Shown here in pieces: positions 25,907 through 35,554 of a DNA stretch of 64,000 nt. The notes beneath the pieces were generated by a model, which was given only the letters and a program-made list of their open reading frames with translations, made no database searches and was not told the DNA's origin. The first letter of the stretch is position 1. Each line of letters starts with the position of its first letter. Made by a program: the position numbers and the translations under genes. This DNA is from CAYWMD01 sp964458575 (GTDB lineage: Bacteria; Verrucomicrobiota; Verrucomicrobiia; Limisphaerales; JADLHS01), in assembly GCA_964458575.1 (NCBI GenBank), contig CAYWMD010000001.1, forward strand, positions 310,001-374,000, given 5' to 3'.

Positions 25907-26826
25907 AACCGAGAATCCTCGTTGTGGGCAGTTCGAACACGGACATGATCATCAAGGTGCCGCAAATTCCGCGGCCGGGGCAAACGTTGTTGGGCAGGGA
26001 ATTCCTGACGGCCGCCGGTGGCAAGGGCGCCAATCAGGCCGTGGGAGCGGCGCGCGCCGGCGGCAATGTGACGTTCATCGCGCGGGTGGGCAGCGACATG
26101 TTCGGGGACCAGGCCGTGGCGGGCTTCGCCCGCGATCAAATCAACGTCAGCTACATTTCCCGCGACCCGCGAACGCCATCGGGCGTCGCCTTGATCTTCG
26201 TGGCCACAAACGGCGAGAACTGCATCGGCGTGGCGGGCGGCGCCAATTCAAGACTTTCACCGGAGGACGTGCGGCGGGCGGATGCGGCGTTTGCCTCCGC
26301 CACCGTGCTGGTCATGCAGCTTGAAACGCCGCTGCCCACCGTGGTCACCGCCGCGAATCTGGCGGCCAAGCACGGCCTGCGGGTGATTTTGAATCCGGCG
26401 CCGGCACTTCCTCTTCCCGACCGGCTGCTCAAGCTGGTTTCCATCCTCACCCCCAACGAGACCGAGGCGGAATCGCTCACGGGCATCAAGGTGAACAACC
26501 TGAAATCAGCGGCCAGAGCGGCGGCGCAGTTGCAACGGCGCGGCGTACCGACGGTAATCATCACTTTGGGCGCCCGTGGCGCTTTTGTGGCGAATCGCGA
26601 TGGGTCGCAACTGGTGCGGGGTTACCGGGTGAAACCGGTGGATACCACGGCCGCCGGTGACATTTTTAACGGCGCGCTGGCGGTCGCGCTCGGTGAAGGC
26701 CGCGGGTTGACGCAGGCAGCCCGGTTTGCCAACGCCGCCGCAGCCATTTCGGTCACGCGCTCAGGCGCCCAACCCTCGGCGCCGACGCGCGCGGAGATTC
26801 TTCGCTTCCTCGCACGTCAACACTGA
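25903..26826 (+). CDS. rbsK: Ribokinase (PfkB family sugar kinase)
   Basis: 307 residues from the ATG at 25903. PfkB motif 1 is GGKGANQAVGAARAGG with the preceding PRPGQTLLG; motif 2 is KPVDTTAAGDIFNGALAVALGEG, carrying the catalytic Asp and anion hole. The start VVGSSNTDMIIKVP and PNETEAESLTGI match ribokinases. It phosphorylates D-ribose at O5 using ATP (established for the family). Third gene of the sugar operon; the convergent outer-membrane gene ends 40 bases downstream. Another pentose as substrate is possible. Confidence 0.9.
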   Translation: MKPRILVVGSSNTDMIIKVPQIPRPGQTLLGREFLTAAGGKGANQAVGAARAGGNVTFIARVGSDMFGDQAVAGFARDQINVSYISRDPRTPSGVALIFVATNGENCIGVAGGANSRLSPEDVRRADAAFASATVLVMQLETPLPTVVTAANLAAKHGLRVILNPAPALPLPDRLLKLVSILTPNETEAESLTGIKVNNLKSAARAAAQLQRRGVPTVIITLGARGAFVANRDGSQLVRGYRVKPVDTTAAGDIFNGALAVALGEGRGLTQAARFANAAAAISVTRSGAQPSAPTRAEILRFLARQH

Positions 26827-26866
26827 GACCAGGCGCGCGCAGCCCGTTCCGCCGTCGGCGGGCGGA

Positions 26867-27775
26867 CTACAGTTGCTTGGTCAGCGTGAAGCAAATCGTC
26901 TGACCTTGCAGGCGACTTTCAGCCGCGACCTCGTAGAGGTAGCGAAGCGAGAAAAGGACGCCGATCTTGGGACAGACCGCGGTGATTTCCGGTCCGAGAC
27001 CGACCACCATGTCCTTGTCAGGCCGTCCGCGTGAACCGTTGTCCTTGGTCGTTTGCCCCTGATAATAACCTGCCAAACCGACATCAATGGTGGGTTTGAG
27101 CGCATAGCTCAATCCCCATTCGACCGTGTAAACCTGGCCCGGCGTCACTCCCGTGTCCTCCTGTTCCTGGCTGATTTCGTACCGGCTCAACGCGGACGCC
27201 GCCCACTTTTTTTCCTGATCCGGATACCACGTCACAGCCGCCGTCATCATGTGCGTCCAAAAGCCGGCCCCCGCCCAGGTGGGGTTGTTGGGCGAATAAT
27301 CGCCCGTCGGCGCCCAGACGCCATAAGCGACCGCCAGGTCAAACTGCTTGGGATGCCAGGACCACGTCGTCTCCACAAACATGTCGCCCACGCCAAACGT
27401 GCTGTCGTCAAATCGTCCGCCCTGCGGCGGCGGATTGTTGAATTTGAGGCTGGTGTTCTTGAACGGCACCAAGGCGTCGAAGCCGATGTAACCCCCCAGC
27501 AGCTTCAAATCCGTAATCCAGAGCACGCGGGGAATCGTGGCGTAAACGAAGGCGTCGGCATCCGCGCCCTTGTTTTCGTTGCCGCTCGAATTGTTCAACT
27601 GGTCGGAATAATAGAACCAGTTGTAGTCGCGGAAATAAACGCCGGGGGGCGGCAGGGACGAGCCCTTGATGCCTTCCACGCCGGGCGGATAGTGGGCCGA
27701 GGGTTGGGCGGCAACGGACAGGGGCAAGGCCGCCAGGGCGGTGAGGGCCAACAAGCTTTGAACTGGATTCTTCAT
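26867..27775 (-). CDS. Outer-membrane beta-barrel protein, MetA-pathway of phenol degradation family
   Basis: 302 residues from the ATG at 27775, with a signal peptide (MKNPVQSLLALTALAALPLSVAAQ). The pattern matches the Phenol_MetA_deg family: PPGVYFRDYNWFYYSDQLN near the start, repeated amphipathic strands, LAVAYGVWAPTGDYS, MMTAAVTWYPD, WAASALSRYEI, TVEWGLSYAL, VGLAGYYQGQ and an aromatic/hydrophobic end (FTLTKQL). It may act as a hydrophobic-substrate channel, but the family name only reflects the first example. It sits alone, convergent with the sugar operon. Confidence 0.75.
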   Translation of the reverse strand: MKNPVQSLLALTALAALPLSVAAQPSAHYPPGVEGIKGSSLPPPGVYFRDYNWFYYSDQLNNSSGNENKGADADAFVYATIPRVLWITDLKLLGGYIGFDALVPFKNTSLKFNNPPPQGGRFDDSTFGVGDMFVETTWSWHPKQFDLAVAYGVWAPTGDYSPNNPTWAGAGFWTHMMTAAVTWYPDQEKKWAASALSRYEISQEQEDTGVTPGQVYTVEWGLSYALKPTIDVGLAGYYQGQTTKDNGSRGRPDKDMVVGLGPEITAVCPKIGVLFSLRYLYEVAAESRLQGQTICFTLTKQL

Positions 27776-27803
27776 GGTATGATGGATTCGTTTCTGCGTT
27801 CGG

Positions 27804-29105
27804 TCAGACGTCCTGCATTTTTCCGGTGAGGTAAGTTTCGTAAGCGCTCAGGTCGAGGAGACCGTGACCGGAAAGGTTGAAGAGCAGCACACGCTTCTGG
27901 CCCGCTTCGCGTGCGCGGATCGCTTCTTCCGCCACTGCGGCGATGGCGTGGGCCGATTCCGGCGCGGGAACGAGGCCTTCGGAACGGGCAAACAGCGTCG
28001 CCTGTTCAAATACTTTCGTCTGGTGATACGCTTCCGCTTCGATCAATCCCAGTTTCAACGCATGGCTGACCATCGGCGACATGCCGTGATAACGCAGCCC
28101 GCCCGAGTGAATCGAAGGCGGCATGAACTTGTGGCCCAGCGTGTACATCATCAGCAACGGCGTCATCTCCGCCGTGTCGCCAAAGTCGTAACGCAGATCA
28201 CCCTTGGTCAACGTCGGACAGGCGGACGGTTCGACTCCGACGATCCGGTACTTTTTCTTTTCCTTGATCTTCTTCTGGATGAACGGGAAGGCCAGACCCG
28301 CAAAGTTGCTGCCACCACCACAGCAACCGAAAATCACGTCCGGTTCCTCGCCGGCCATCTCCATCTGCTGGAGGGTCTCCAAACCAATGACCGTCTGGTG
28401 CAGGCAAACGTGATTGAGCACGCTCCCGAGCGAGTATTTTGTATTGGGATGTGTCACCGTGTCCTCAATGGCTTCGCTAATCGCGATGCCCAAGCTGCCC
28501 TGACAATGCGGGTCTTCCGCCATCAGCTTGCGGCCATACTCCGTCAGGTCGCTCGGACTGGGATGCACCGTTGCGCCCCAAGTGTGCATGAGCATTCGCC
28601 GATAAGGCTTTTGCTGGTAGCTGACCTTGACCATGTAAACGTTGCACTCCAGACCGAAGAGCTTGCACGCGAGGGCGAGTGACGCGCCCCACTGGCCGGC
28701 GCCGGTTTCGGTGGCGAGCCGTTTGGTGCCGGCGACCTTGTTGAAATAGGCCTGGGCAACGGACGTGTTGACCTTGTGACTGCCAGCCGGGCTGGCACCC
28801 TCGTATTTGTAGTAAATGTGTGCCGGAGTATTGAGGGCCTTCTCAAAGCGCACCGCCCGTAACAACGGCGTGGGCCGCCACAGCGCGTAGATGTCGCGGA
28901 CCTCCGTCGGAATTTCGACGTGGCGGTCCGGACACATCTCCTGTTTCACGAGATTCTCCGGAAAAATCGCCAGCAAAGCCTCCGGCGGCACCGGCTGTTT
29001 CGTTCCCGGATGCAGCGGCGGCGGGAGCGGCTCCGGGAAGTCCGCGAGAAGGTTATACCATTGTTTGGGAATGTCCGCCTGGGTCAGGTCAAATCGGGTT
29101 CGCAT
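27804..29105 (-). CDS. TrpB2-type tryptophan synthase beta chain (pyridoxal phosphate enzyme)
   Basis: 433 residues from the ATG at 29105. It is of TrpB2 type by length and by the N-terminal block RFDLTQADIPKQWYNLLADFPEPLPPPLHPGT. Cofactor Lys: PAGSHKVNTSVAQAYF. Phosphate loop: FGCCGGGSNFAGLAFPF. Other family blocks are LATETGAGQWGASLALACKLFG and the C-terminal AIAAVAEEAIRAREAGQKRVLLFNLSGHG. It probably joins indole (or a related substrate) with serine, but TrpB2 proteins without a TrpA partner may act as a salvage enzyme or in a side path. No other trp gene is near. Confidence 0.9.
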   Translation of the reverse strand: MRTRFDLTQADIPKQWYNLLADFPEPLPPPLHPGTKQPVPPEALLAIFPENLVKQEMCPDRHVEIPTEVRDIYALWRPTPLLRAVRFEKALNTPAHIYYKYEGASPAGSHKVNTSVAQAYFNKVAGTKRLATETGAGQWGASLALACKLFGLECNVYMVKVSYQQKPYRRMLMHTWGATVHPSPSDLTEYGRKLMAEDPHCQGSLGIAISEAIEDTVTHPNTKYSLGSVLNHVCLHQTVIGLETLQQMEMAGEEPDVIFGCCGGGSNFAGLAFPFIQKKIKEKKKYRIVGVEPSACPTLTKGDLRYDFGDTAEMTPLLMMYTLGHKFMPPSIHSGGLRYHGMSPMVSHALKLGLIEAEAYHQTKVFEQATLFARSEGLVPAPESAHAIAAVAEEAIRAREAGQKRVLLFNLSGHGLLDLSAYETYLTGKMQDV

Positions 29106-29356
29106 GGCCGGTTCAAGTTGGTTAAAACAATGAGACATTGCTGTACCAAGGTCACCTCGTCCCATACTTTCTTGCCAAATACTTCACAGAAATTGGCGGT
29201 TTCCGAATTCGGTCCCGGCCAGGAATTGGCGGATAAAGTGCTTCATTTTGACCGTTCTGGAAATTCACCCGCCGGTGTTCCGGGTCACGTCAACGCCCTT
29301 CCCGGCGGTGAGGCCATGCAACAAGAACCAAAAGCATTATTACAACGAAGCTGTTG

Positions 29357-32300
29357 ATGAGTGGAAGCCGTTCCAGTGAAAGGATCGCCCGCGGTCTGGT
29401 TGGAGGGGCTGCGCTCGCTGTCCTTGCCGTCGCGCTCGTCGCCATCTTCGTCCGCGTGGCTGGCCAATGGTCGCCCTGGGTCGCCGACTTCAAACCTCAT
29501 CTGATCATTGCGCTGCACAACGCGTTCTGCTTTCTGTTGATGGGCGCCGCGCTGTTCGTCCACAACCGCTGGCCGCGGCGCCGCGGCAGCCGCGTTTTCA
29601 CCGGTCTCGTGGTCGTTGTCGTCAGCGGCGTCGCTCTGGTAGTCTTGGCCCGCTCCTTGTTTCCCGTCCGGATAGACTTCGAAACCTGGATCGCCCGCCT
29701 GGCGTCGCCGGCGGCGAACGCACGCGTGGGCCAGATGTCCCTGCACACGGCCATCACGCATCTATGCGTGATCGGGGCGCTCGGTCTGCTGGCTAACGGA
29801 CCACAAGGCAGACGGTGGGTGCGGCCGGTCGCGTTCATCCTCGCCGCGCTGGCATTCGGCAGCGGCCTGTTCGCCGCGCTGGGCTTTGCCATGGGTGCCC
29901 CGCTGAACCCCGACTCGCGGCTCACCGCGATGATGTGGTTGAGCGCCTCGCTATTCGTCGCTTTGGCTTCCGGCATGATGCTGGCGGTTTTTCCGAACAA
30001 CTGGTTGTTGCAGGGTCTGACCGGTGAAACGGGCGAACCCGCGGACACGCATTCACTGCGCTTCCGGCGTGCCCTGGTGCTGATGTTGCTGTTCCTCACC
30101 GGCGGAATCGTAACGGCCGGATTTTATTTCCTCCGCAAAGAACGCTCCAATCTGCGTGAAAGGGTGGAACAGGAACTGGCAGCCGTGGTCAACCTCAAGG
30201 CCGCACAGATCGCCGACTGGCAACGCGAGCGTCTGAAGGAGGCAAACTTGATGCTCCACACGCCCTACGCGGCCCGCCGCGCGCTCAACGCCCTGGCCCA
30301 GCCGGCTTCGCAACAAACCCGCGAGATGTTCACCGGCTGGTTGGGGCCGTTTCTCGCCACCGGCCCCTACGCCGAGGCGCTCGTGTTGGAGCCGAAACTT
30401 GGGGTCGCCCTGGTGCACCCGCCCGGCGGTCCGAAGGAACTTTCCGCCGTCGAATTGAACGCGGCGGAAGCATCGCTCCTCACCCGGCGACCTGTGGTAA
30501 CCGACCTGCACCGGATACCCAATCATGAAACCATCTACCTGAGCCTGCTGGTGCCGATCATCGTCCGTAAGGACGGCAACCGTGAAATCGTTCCCCCGGC
30601 AGGTGCTTCGCCCTCGCCCAACGACCGAAGCGCCGCCGTGCTGCTGTTGCGAATGGACGCCACGCAGACCCTCTTTCCGCTGGTGAGAACCTGGCCCGCC
30701 GCGAGCCGTACCGCCGAAGCGATGCTCGTGCGCCGCGAGCAAAGTGATTGCCTCTGCCTGAGCGAGCTGCGTTACCGATCCAACGCGGCGCTGCGCCTGC
30801 GCCTGCCCCTGACCCAGACCAACGCGCCCGCCGTCATGGCCGCGCTCGGCCTGGAAACAGTGGTCCGGGGTACGGACTACCGCGATGTGCCCGTGCTGGC
30901 GGTGACGCGGAAAGTCCCGCGCACTCCCTGGGCGTTGGTGGCCAAAGTGGACGAGGAAGAGGTTTACGCACCCGTCAAGGAACGCGGATGGGCTTTGAGC
31001 TCGATCCTGGGCGCGTTGCTCGCCGCAGTCACATTGAGCCTCAACCTGCTCTGGCGGCAACGTGACGTGGAATACCTGCGACGGCAGGTGGCCGCCGAGA
31101 AGGAGAAATTCGCCCTTGCGCAACGTCTGGCCTATGTGATGAAACACGCCAACGACATCATCATCATGACGGACGATCAATGGCGCATTCTGGAGGTCAA
31201 CGACCGGGCGTTGGAGGTTTACGGTTACACGCCCGCCGAAATCCACCTCCTGCACGCTCCGGACCTGCGCGCTCCGGCGGCCCGCGCCGATTTCCCGGCT
31301 TTGGCGGAGCAATTCCGCACACAGGGCCAGGTCGTGGTCGAAACCATTCACCAGCGCAAGGATGGTTCGACTTTTCCGGTGGAGGTCAGCACCCGCCGGG
31401 TGGCGATTGACGGCGTCATCCACAGTCTGGCGGTGATTCGCGACATCACGGAACGCAAGCGCGCCGAGGAAGCCGTGCGCCAATCGGAGGAAAAGTACCG
31501 TGTGCTGTTTGACGGAGCCGCGGAAGGCGTGGCCGTGGCCGACCAAGAAACCAAGACCATCCAGTATGCCAATCCCGCGTTTTGCGCAATGTTCGGCTAT
31601 GGCAACGACGAACTAATGAATCTGCCACTGGCGACCCTGCATCCCGCGGAATCATTCGCCCAGGTCGCGGCCGGATTCCAGGCCCAGGCGCGCGGGGAGA
31701 AGAGCCTCGTGGACGATCTGCCCTGCCGGCGCAAAAACGGCACCATGTTCTTCGCGGAAGTCCGCGCCAAGCCGGCCGTCATTGCCGGCCGGCCGGTGTT
31801 GGTTGGTTTTTTTACGGACATCACGGAGCGCAAGCAAGCCGGGGAAGCGTTGCGCGCGAGCGAGGAGCGCTTCCGCATGCTGGCCGAGTCATCGCTCGCC
31901 GGCATCTATCTCTTCCACAACAACCGCTTCATTTATGTGAATCCCGCCTTCGCCCGGATTTTTGGTTACGAACCCGCGGAACTCATCGGCCATCTGGGCC
32001 CGCAGGATCTCACGCATCCCGAGGACCGGGCACTGGTGGCGGAAAACATCCGCCGCCGCACCGAGAACAACGAGCCGCAGGTTCGTTACGAATTCCGCGG
32101 CCTGCGCCGGGACCAGACGCTGGTTCGCGTGGAGGCGCTCGGCGCCCGGATTGATTATCACGGCCAGCCGGCCATTCTCGGTACGCTCCTCGACATTACG
32201 GAAAAGAAACAGTTGGAAGCCCAGTTCCTCCGCGCCCAACGCATGGAGGGCATCGGCGCGCTGGCCGGCGGCGTCGCCCATGACCTCAACAACATCCTCG

Positions 32301-33397
32301 CCCCGATTTTGATGTCCACCTCGCTGCTGCGCGAGACGGTCACCGATCCCGAAAGCCGCAGCATGCTGGCGACCATGCAGGCCTGCGCCCAACGCGGAGC
32401 GGACATCATCAAGCAGTTGCTCACGTTCGCCCGCGGCCGGCCCGGCGCGCGCGTTCCCCTGCCGGTGCGGCATCTCATGCGGGACATGGAGAAAATCATC
32501 CGCGAAACGTTCCCGCGCAACATCCAGCCGGTGATTCAAGCCCCCAAAGACCTCTGGCCCGTACTGGGCGATGCCACGCAGATTCATCAGGCGCTCATGA
32601 ATCTTTGCGTCAACGCCCGCGATGCCATGCCCGACGGCGGCCGGTTGACCGTGACCGCCTGCAATGTGACGCTGGACGAAAACGCCGCCGCTGCCATACC
32701 CGATGCCAAAGCCGGGTGTTACGTCGGTGTGAGCGTGACTGACACCGGCTGCGGCATTTCACCAGAGCACTTGGAGCGCATCTTTGATCCGTTCTTCACC
32801 ACCAAGGACATCGGCAAGGGAACGGGACTGGGGTTGCCCACCGTGCTGGGCATCGTGCGAGGACACGACGGCTTCGTGCGGGTCAACAGCCTGCCGGGCA
32901 ACGGCACCACCATGGAGATTTTTTTGCGCGCCTCGCCCGAAGCCAGTCTGCCGATCGAATCCGAAGCGGAAGCGCCTCCGCCCCGCGGGCACGGCGAACT
33001 CATTCTGGTGGTGGATGATGAAGCCGGCGTGCGCTCCTCCCTGCAACGCACGCTGGCAATGCACGGTTATCGCGTTCTGACCGCCACCGAAGGAAATGCG
33101 GCGCTGGCCTTGTTCGCCCGGCACTCCGCGGAAATTCAGGCTGTGCTCACGGACATGATGATGCCCGGCATGGAGGGACCGGCGCTGATTCGTTCGCTGC
33201 GATACCTTTCGCCGCGGTTGCCCATTCTCGGCATGACCGGTCTGGCTCATCGCGGCGATGTTAAGGGCGTGGATGGCCTCGATCTGCCGATTGTCCTGAA
33301 CAAACCGTTTAGCAGCGCAAAGCTCCTTTCGGTGCTGCACAAAACGCTGGCAGCCCACTCCGTCAGCGATTCGGCGCTCGCGGAACACGCCGCGTGA
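29357..33397 (+). CDS. Hybrid sensor histidine kinase with membrane N-terminus and three PAS domains
   Basis: 1346 residues from the ATG at 29357. The first 270 residues hold about seven membrane helices. A large extracytoplasmic/double-Cache-like stretch then runs to a second membrane helix near 545 (LSSILGALLAAVTLSLNLLW). Three PAS domains follow (about 590, 710, 840), with PAC-type IHSLAVIRDITERKRAEE, VGFFTDITERKQA and LGTLLDITEKKQLE. HisKA: GALAGGVAHDLNNILAPIL (His near 975). HATPase: NLCVNARDAMPDGG, DTGCGISPEHLERIFDPFFTT and GTGLGLPTV. The receiver domain at the end has VVDDEAGVRSS, phospho-acceptor in LTDMMMPGMEG, and LNKPFSS. No target regulator lies next to it; signal unknown. Confidence 0.95.
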   Translation: MSGSRSSERIARGLVGGAALAVLAVALVAIFVRVAGQWSPWVADFKPHLIIALHNAFCFLLMGAALFVHNRWPRRRGSRVFTGLVVVVVSGVALVVLARSLFPVRIDFETWIARLASPAANARVGQMSLHTAITHLCVIGALGLLANGPQGRRWVRPVAFILAALAFGSGLFAALGFAMGAPLNPDSRLTAMMWLSASLFVALASGMMLAVFPNNWLLQGLTGETGEPADTHSLRFRRALVLMLLFLTGGIVTAGFYFLRKERSNLRERVEQELAAVVNLKAAQIADWQRERLKEANLMLHTPYAARRALNALAQPASQQTREMFTGWLGPFLATGPYAEALVLEPKLGVALVHPPGGPKELSAVELNAAEASLLTRRPVVTDLHRIPNHETIYLSLLVPIIVRKDGNREIVPPAGASPSPNDRSAAVLLLRMDATQTLFPLVRTWPAASRTAEAMLVRREQSDCLCLSELRYRSNAALRLRLPLTQTNAPAVMAALGLETVVRGTDYRDVPVLAVTRKVPRTPWALVAKVDEEEVYAPVKERGWALSSILGALLAAVTLSLNLLWRQRDVEYLRRQVAAEKEKFALAQRLAYVMKHANDIIIMTDDQWRILEVNDRALEVYGYTPAEIHLLHAPDLRAPAARADFPALAEQFRTQGQVVVETIHQRKDGSTFPVEVSTRRVAIDGVIHSLAVIRDITERKRAEEAVRQSEEKYRVLFDGAAEGVAVADQETKTIQYANPAFCAMFGYGNDELMNLPLATLHPAESFAQVAAGFQAQARGEKSLVDDLPCRRKNGTMFFAEVRAKPAVIAGRPVLVGFFTDITERKQAGEALRASEERFRMLAESSLAGIYLFHNNRFIYVNPAFARIFGYEPAELIGHLGPQDLTHPEDRALVAENIRRRTENNEPQVRYEFRGLRRDQTLVRVEALGARIDYHGQPAILGTLLDITEKKQLEAQFLRAQRMEGIGALAGGVAHDLNNILAPILMSTSLLRETVTDPESRSMLATMQACAQRGADIIKQLLTFARGRPGARVPLPVRHLMRDMEKIIRETFPRNIQPVIQAPKDLWPVLGDATQIHQALMNLCVNARDAMPDGGRLTVTACNVTLDENAAAAIPDAKAGCYVGVSVTDTGCGISPEHLERIFDPFFTTKDIGKGTGLGLPTVLGIVRGHDGFVRVNSLPGNGTTMEIFLRASPEASLPIESEAEAPPPRGHGELILVVDDEAGVRSSLQRTLAMHGYRVLTATEGNAALALFARHSAEIQAVLTDMMMPGMEGPALIRSLRYLSPRLPILGMTGLAHRGDVKGVDGLDLPIVLNKPFSSAKLLSVLHKTLAAHSVSDSALAEHAA

Positions 33398-33446
33398 ACC
33401 CGGTGGTTTCCCCGGCAATCATTTCCCCTGAGAATCGCGCGCGATG

Positions 33447-34463
33447 TCAGGCCGGCGTGTGGCTGCGGGCATATTCCGCCAGCGCGCGAAAGTTTTCCAG
33501 CGGTGTGTCGCGGGGCACTTCGCAACCCGCGCCCACGATGAAGCGCGCACCGGCCTGATGATGGCATTCCGCGACGACCCGGTTCACGTCGGCGACACTG
33601 CCATCGCGCATGACGGCTACCGGATTGAGGTTGCCGAGCAGAACCTGACCGGCACCCATTTTCTCACGGCACTCGGTAAGGGTGACGAGCGAGTCAACGT
33701 CCACGATGTCACAGCCAAGTTTGCCAACGCCTCCAAGGATGCGACGAATGTTGCCGCAAATGTGCATGCGGACCTTGGCCCCCATGGCGTGAATGGCGTC
33801 CACCATTTTCTTTTCGTATGGCCAGACAAACTCTTCATAAATCTGCGGGCCGATCAACGATGCTGCCGCGTCGCCCACCCCAATGGATTCCGCGCCGGCC
33901 TCAACCTGTGCTTTTGCGAATCGCAATTCCATTTCCAGTACAAACTCGAACAGGTCGCGGACGAATTGGGGATCGTCGTAGAAGTCGAGCATGAGCGTAT
34001 TGATGCCGCGCAGGTCGGCGGCCTCGGCAATTGGCCCCTCGATCCAGCCTTCAATCAGTAGTTGGCCGCCCACTTTTTGTTTGTAGAGTGCGAGCGCCTT
34101 GATGCCGTTGTGCATCCGTCCGCCGCCGAGCGGGTCGGGAATTTTCAGCCGCGCGAGAGCCGTTTTGTCTGCCAGCAGGGCCTGGTCTTCGACGATGGCC
34201 ACCGGTTGGTTGTCGAAGTACTCCACCTTGGCGCCACAGTCCGCCGCCTCGCGCGCTGGATCCGACATCGTGTTCACGTAATCCAATCCGAACTTCTCCG
34301 CCGTGCGCAATTGCCCCTCGACCATCACCCGGTAATCCGTGCAGTAATCACGATACTTCGCGCCAATTTGATCACAGGCGAACATCATGGTAATCGGCAT
34401 CAGTGGCAACCGGTCCACCGGCCGGCCTTCGAGCAGATTCAGAATTCTTTCCCGTCCATTCAT
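33447..34463 (-). CDS. Uroporphyrinogen decarboxylase-family protein (methyltransferase type)
   Basis: 338 residues from the ATG at 34463. The N-terminal block MNGRERILNLLEGRPVDRLPLMPITMMFACDQIG fits the UroD superfamily group that includes MtaA/CmuA cobamide methyltransferases rather than heme-path HemE. Zinc-site features: VRMHICGNIRRIL (HxC) and IVGAGCEVPRDTP. It is followed by a homocysteine S-methyltransferase-like gene 25 bases upstream in the same operon. This points to methyl-group transfer to or from a corrinoid or homocysteine. No corrinoid protein is present here. Substrate unknown. Confidence 0.82.
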   Translation of the reverse strand: MNGRERILNLLEGRPVDRLPLMPITMMFACDQIGAKYRDYCTDYRVMVEGQLRTAEKFGLDYVNTMSDPAREAADCGAKVEYFDNQPVAIVEDQALLADKTALARLKIPDPLGGGRMHNGIKALALYKQKVGGQLLIEGWIEGPIAEAADLRGINTLMLDFYDDPQFVRDLFEFVLEMELRFAKAQVEAGAESIGVGDAAASLIGPQIYEEFVWPYEKKMVDAIHAMGAKVRMHICGNIRRILGGVGKLGCDIVDVDSLVTLTECREKMGAGQVLLGNLNPVAVMRDGSVADVNRVVAECHHQAGARFIVGAGCEVPRDTPLENFRALAEYARSHTPA

Positions 34464-34488
34464 ACGATGACCCCCGTTAAAAAATGAT

Positions 34489-35358
34489 TCAACCCAACCG
34501 ACGACAAATTGCACGAATGAAATCCGGTCGCGTGCCGCAGCAACCTCCAATAAAACTCGCGCCCAGCTTGGTCAGTTCGGCGGCGTATTCGGCGAACTCT
34601 TCCGGCTTGGCGCTGTAGGTCGCCCGTCCGTCCACAAGGGTTGGCAGTCCCGCGTTGGCCTTGAGCCAGATTGGGCGGTCCGTCGCTGCCCGCAAGCGCC
34701 GGCAAATGGGAAAGAACCCGGCGATGCCCTGTCCACAATTGGCGCCGATCACGTCGGCGCCCGCCGCCGTCAAAGCTTTGGCCGTTTGTTCAGGCGTTGC
34801 GCCCATCATAGTGCGGTCTTTGTCTTTGCCCGAATCAAACACCATGCAGGCCACGACGGGCAGACCGATTGAACGCGCCGCGGCTACTGCGATTTCTGCC
34901 TCCGCCAGATCGGACATGGTTTCGACCACCAAGCCATCCGCGCCGCCCTCGGCCAGCGCGCGGGCCTGTTCTTCAAAAGCAGCTTTCATTTCTTCGGGCG
35001 TCGCACTTCCGTCCATCAACAATTTCCCCGTTGGGCCGATGGAGGCGAAAACCTGAGCCTTGCCGCCGGCCGCCGCTCGCGAAATCTTGACCCCTTCACG
35101 GTTGATTTCCACGAGCCGCGTCTGCAAACCGGCTTCGGCCAGCCGAATCCGGTTTCCGCTGAAGGTATTGGTGAGAATGATCTGGCTGCCGGCCTCGACA
35201 TACGCTTTGGCGACCTGCCCCACGCGGTCGGGATGCTCCAAATTCCAAGCCTCGGGGAATCCGCCCAATGGTAGTCCGCGAGCTTGTAGTTCTGTACCCC
35301 AAGCACCATCCGTGACCACCGGCCCCCGCGCGATCAATGCTTCAATCAACGCCTGCAT
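34489..35358 (-). CDS. Homocysteine S-methyltransferase domain protein (MetH N-terminal type)
   Basis: 289 residues from the ATG at 35358. The Pfam S-methyltransferase fold shows TDGAWGTELQARGL, AYVEAGSQIILTNTFSGNRIRL, EINREGVKISR, FASIGPTGKLL, DGLVVETMSDLAEAEIAV, IGANCGQG (first Zn Cys) and FIGGCCGTRPDFI (paired Zn Cys). In MetH this domain moves a methyl group to homocysteine using zinc; alone it may use SAM/SMM or a corrinoid protein. It is the upstream gene of a two-gene operon with the UroD-type gene. Confidence 0.9.
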   Translation of the reverse strand: MQALIEALIARGPVVTDGAWGTELQARGLPLGGFPEAWNLEHPDRVGQVAKAYVEAGSQIILTNTFSGNRIRLAEAGLQTRLVEINREGVKISRAAAGGKAQVFASIGPTGKLLMDGSATPEEMKAAFEEQARALAEGGADGLVVETMSDLAEAEIAVAAARSIGLPVVACMVFDSGKDKDRTMMGATPEQTAKALTAAGADVIGANCGQGIAGFFPICRRLRAATDRPIWLKANAGLPTLVDGRATYSAKPEEFAEYAAELTKLGASFIGGCCGTRPDFIRAICRRLG

Positions 35359-35498
35359 AACAGAGACGTGAACCGGCGGCGGCGCGAAAGTCAAGCCACA
35401 GTTTCCCGCGAGCTTCGTCCGTCGAACTGTTGCGCCGCATGGCCAGCCCATCGCAACAGTGAATTGAAAGTCAAACGCGTCAAGCAACTGGGATTTGT

Positions 35499-35512
35499 TT
35501 GACCTGCATCAA
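35499..35512. promoter_or_regulatory. FNR/DNR-type box with -10 element (promoter of the cytochrome operon)
   Basis: TTGACCTGCATCAA fits the FNR/DNR consensus TTGAT-N4-ATCAA with one change. The -10-like TAACTT lies 23 bases on (35535-35540). The same layout occurs upstream of the porin gene (40856-40897). Centre-to-start distance (about -41.5) fits a class II activated promoter. It lies 43 bases before the GTG start of the tetraheme cytochrome. A Crp/Fnr-family gene sits at the other end of the block (44838-45560). Confidence 0.72.
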
Positions 35513-35554
35513 GTCGGTCCGTAGCGCTATTGCTTAACTTTCCCCCGTCTCGAC

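Noticed and set aside
30053..31546. 497-residue minus-strand open frame
   Set aside because: Opposite to the hybrid kinase with its clear PAS and HATPase motifs.
33398..33446. Terminator between the hybrid kinase and the UroD-type gene
   Set aside because: No stem with a T run was found in the 49 bases.
35359..35498. Cobalamin or SAM riboswitch before the homocysteine methyltransferase gene
   Set aside because: No conserved box of either riboswitch could be seen in this short leader.
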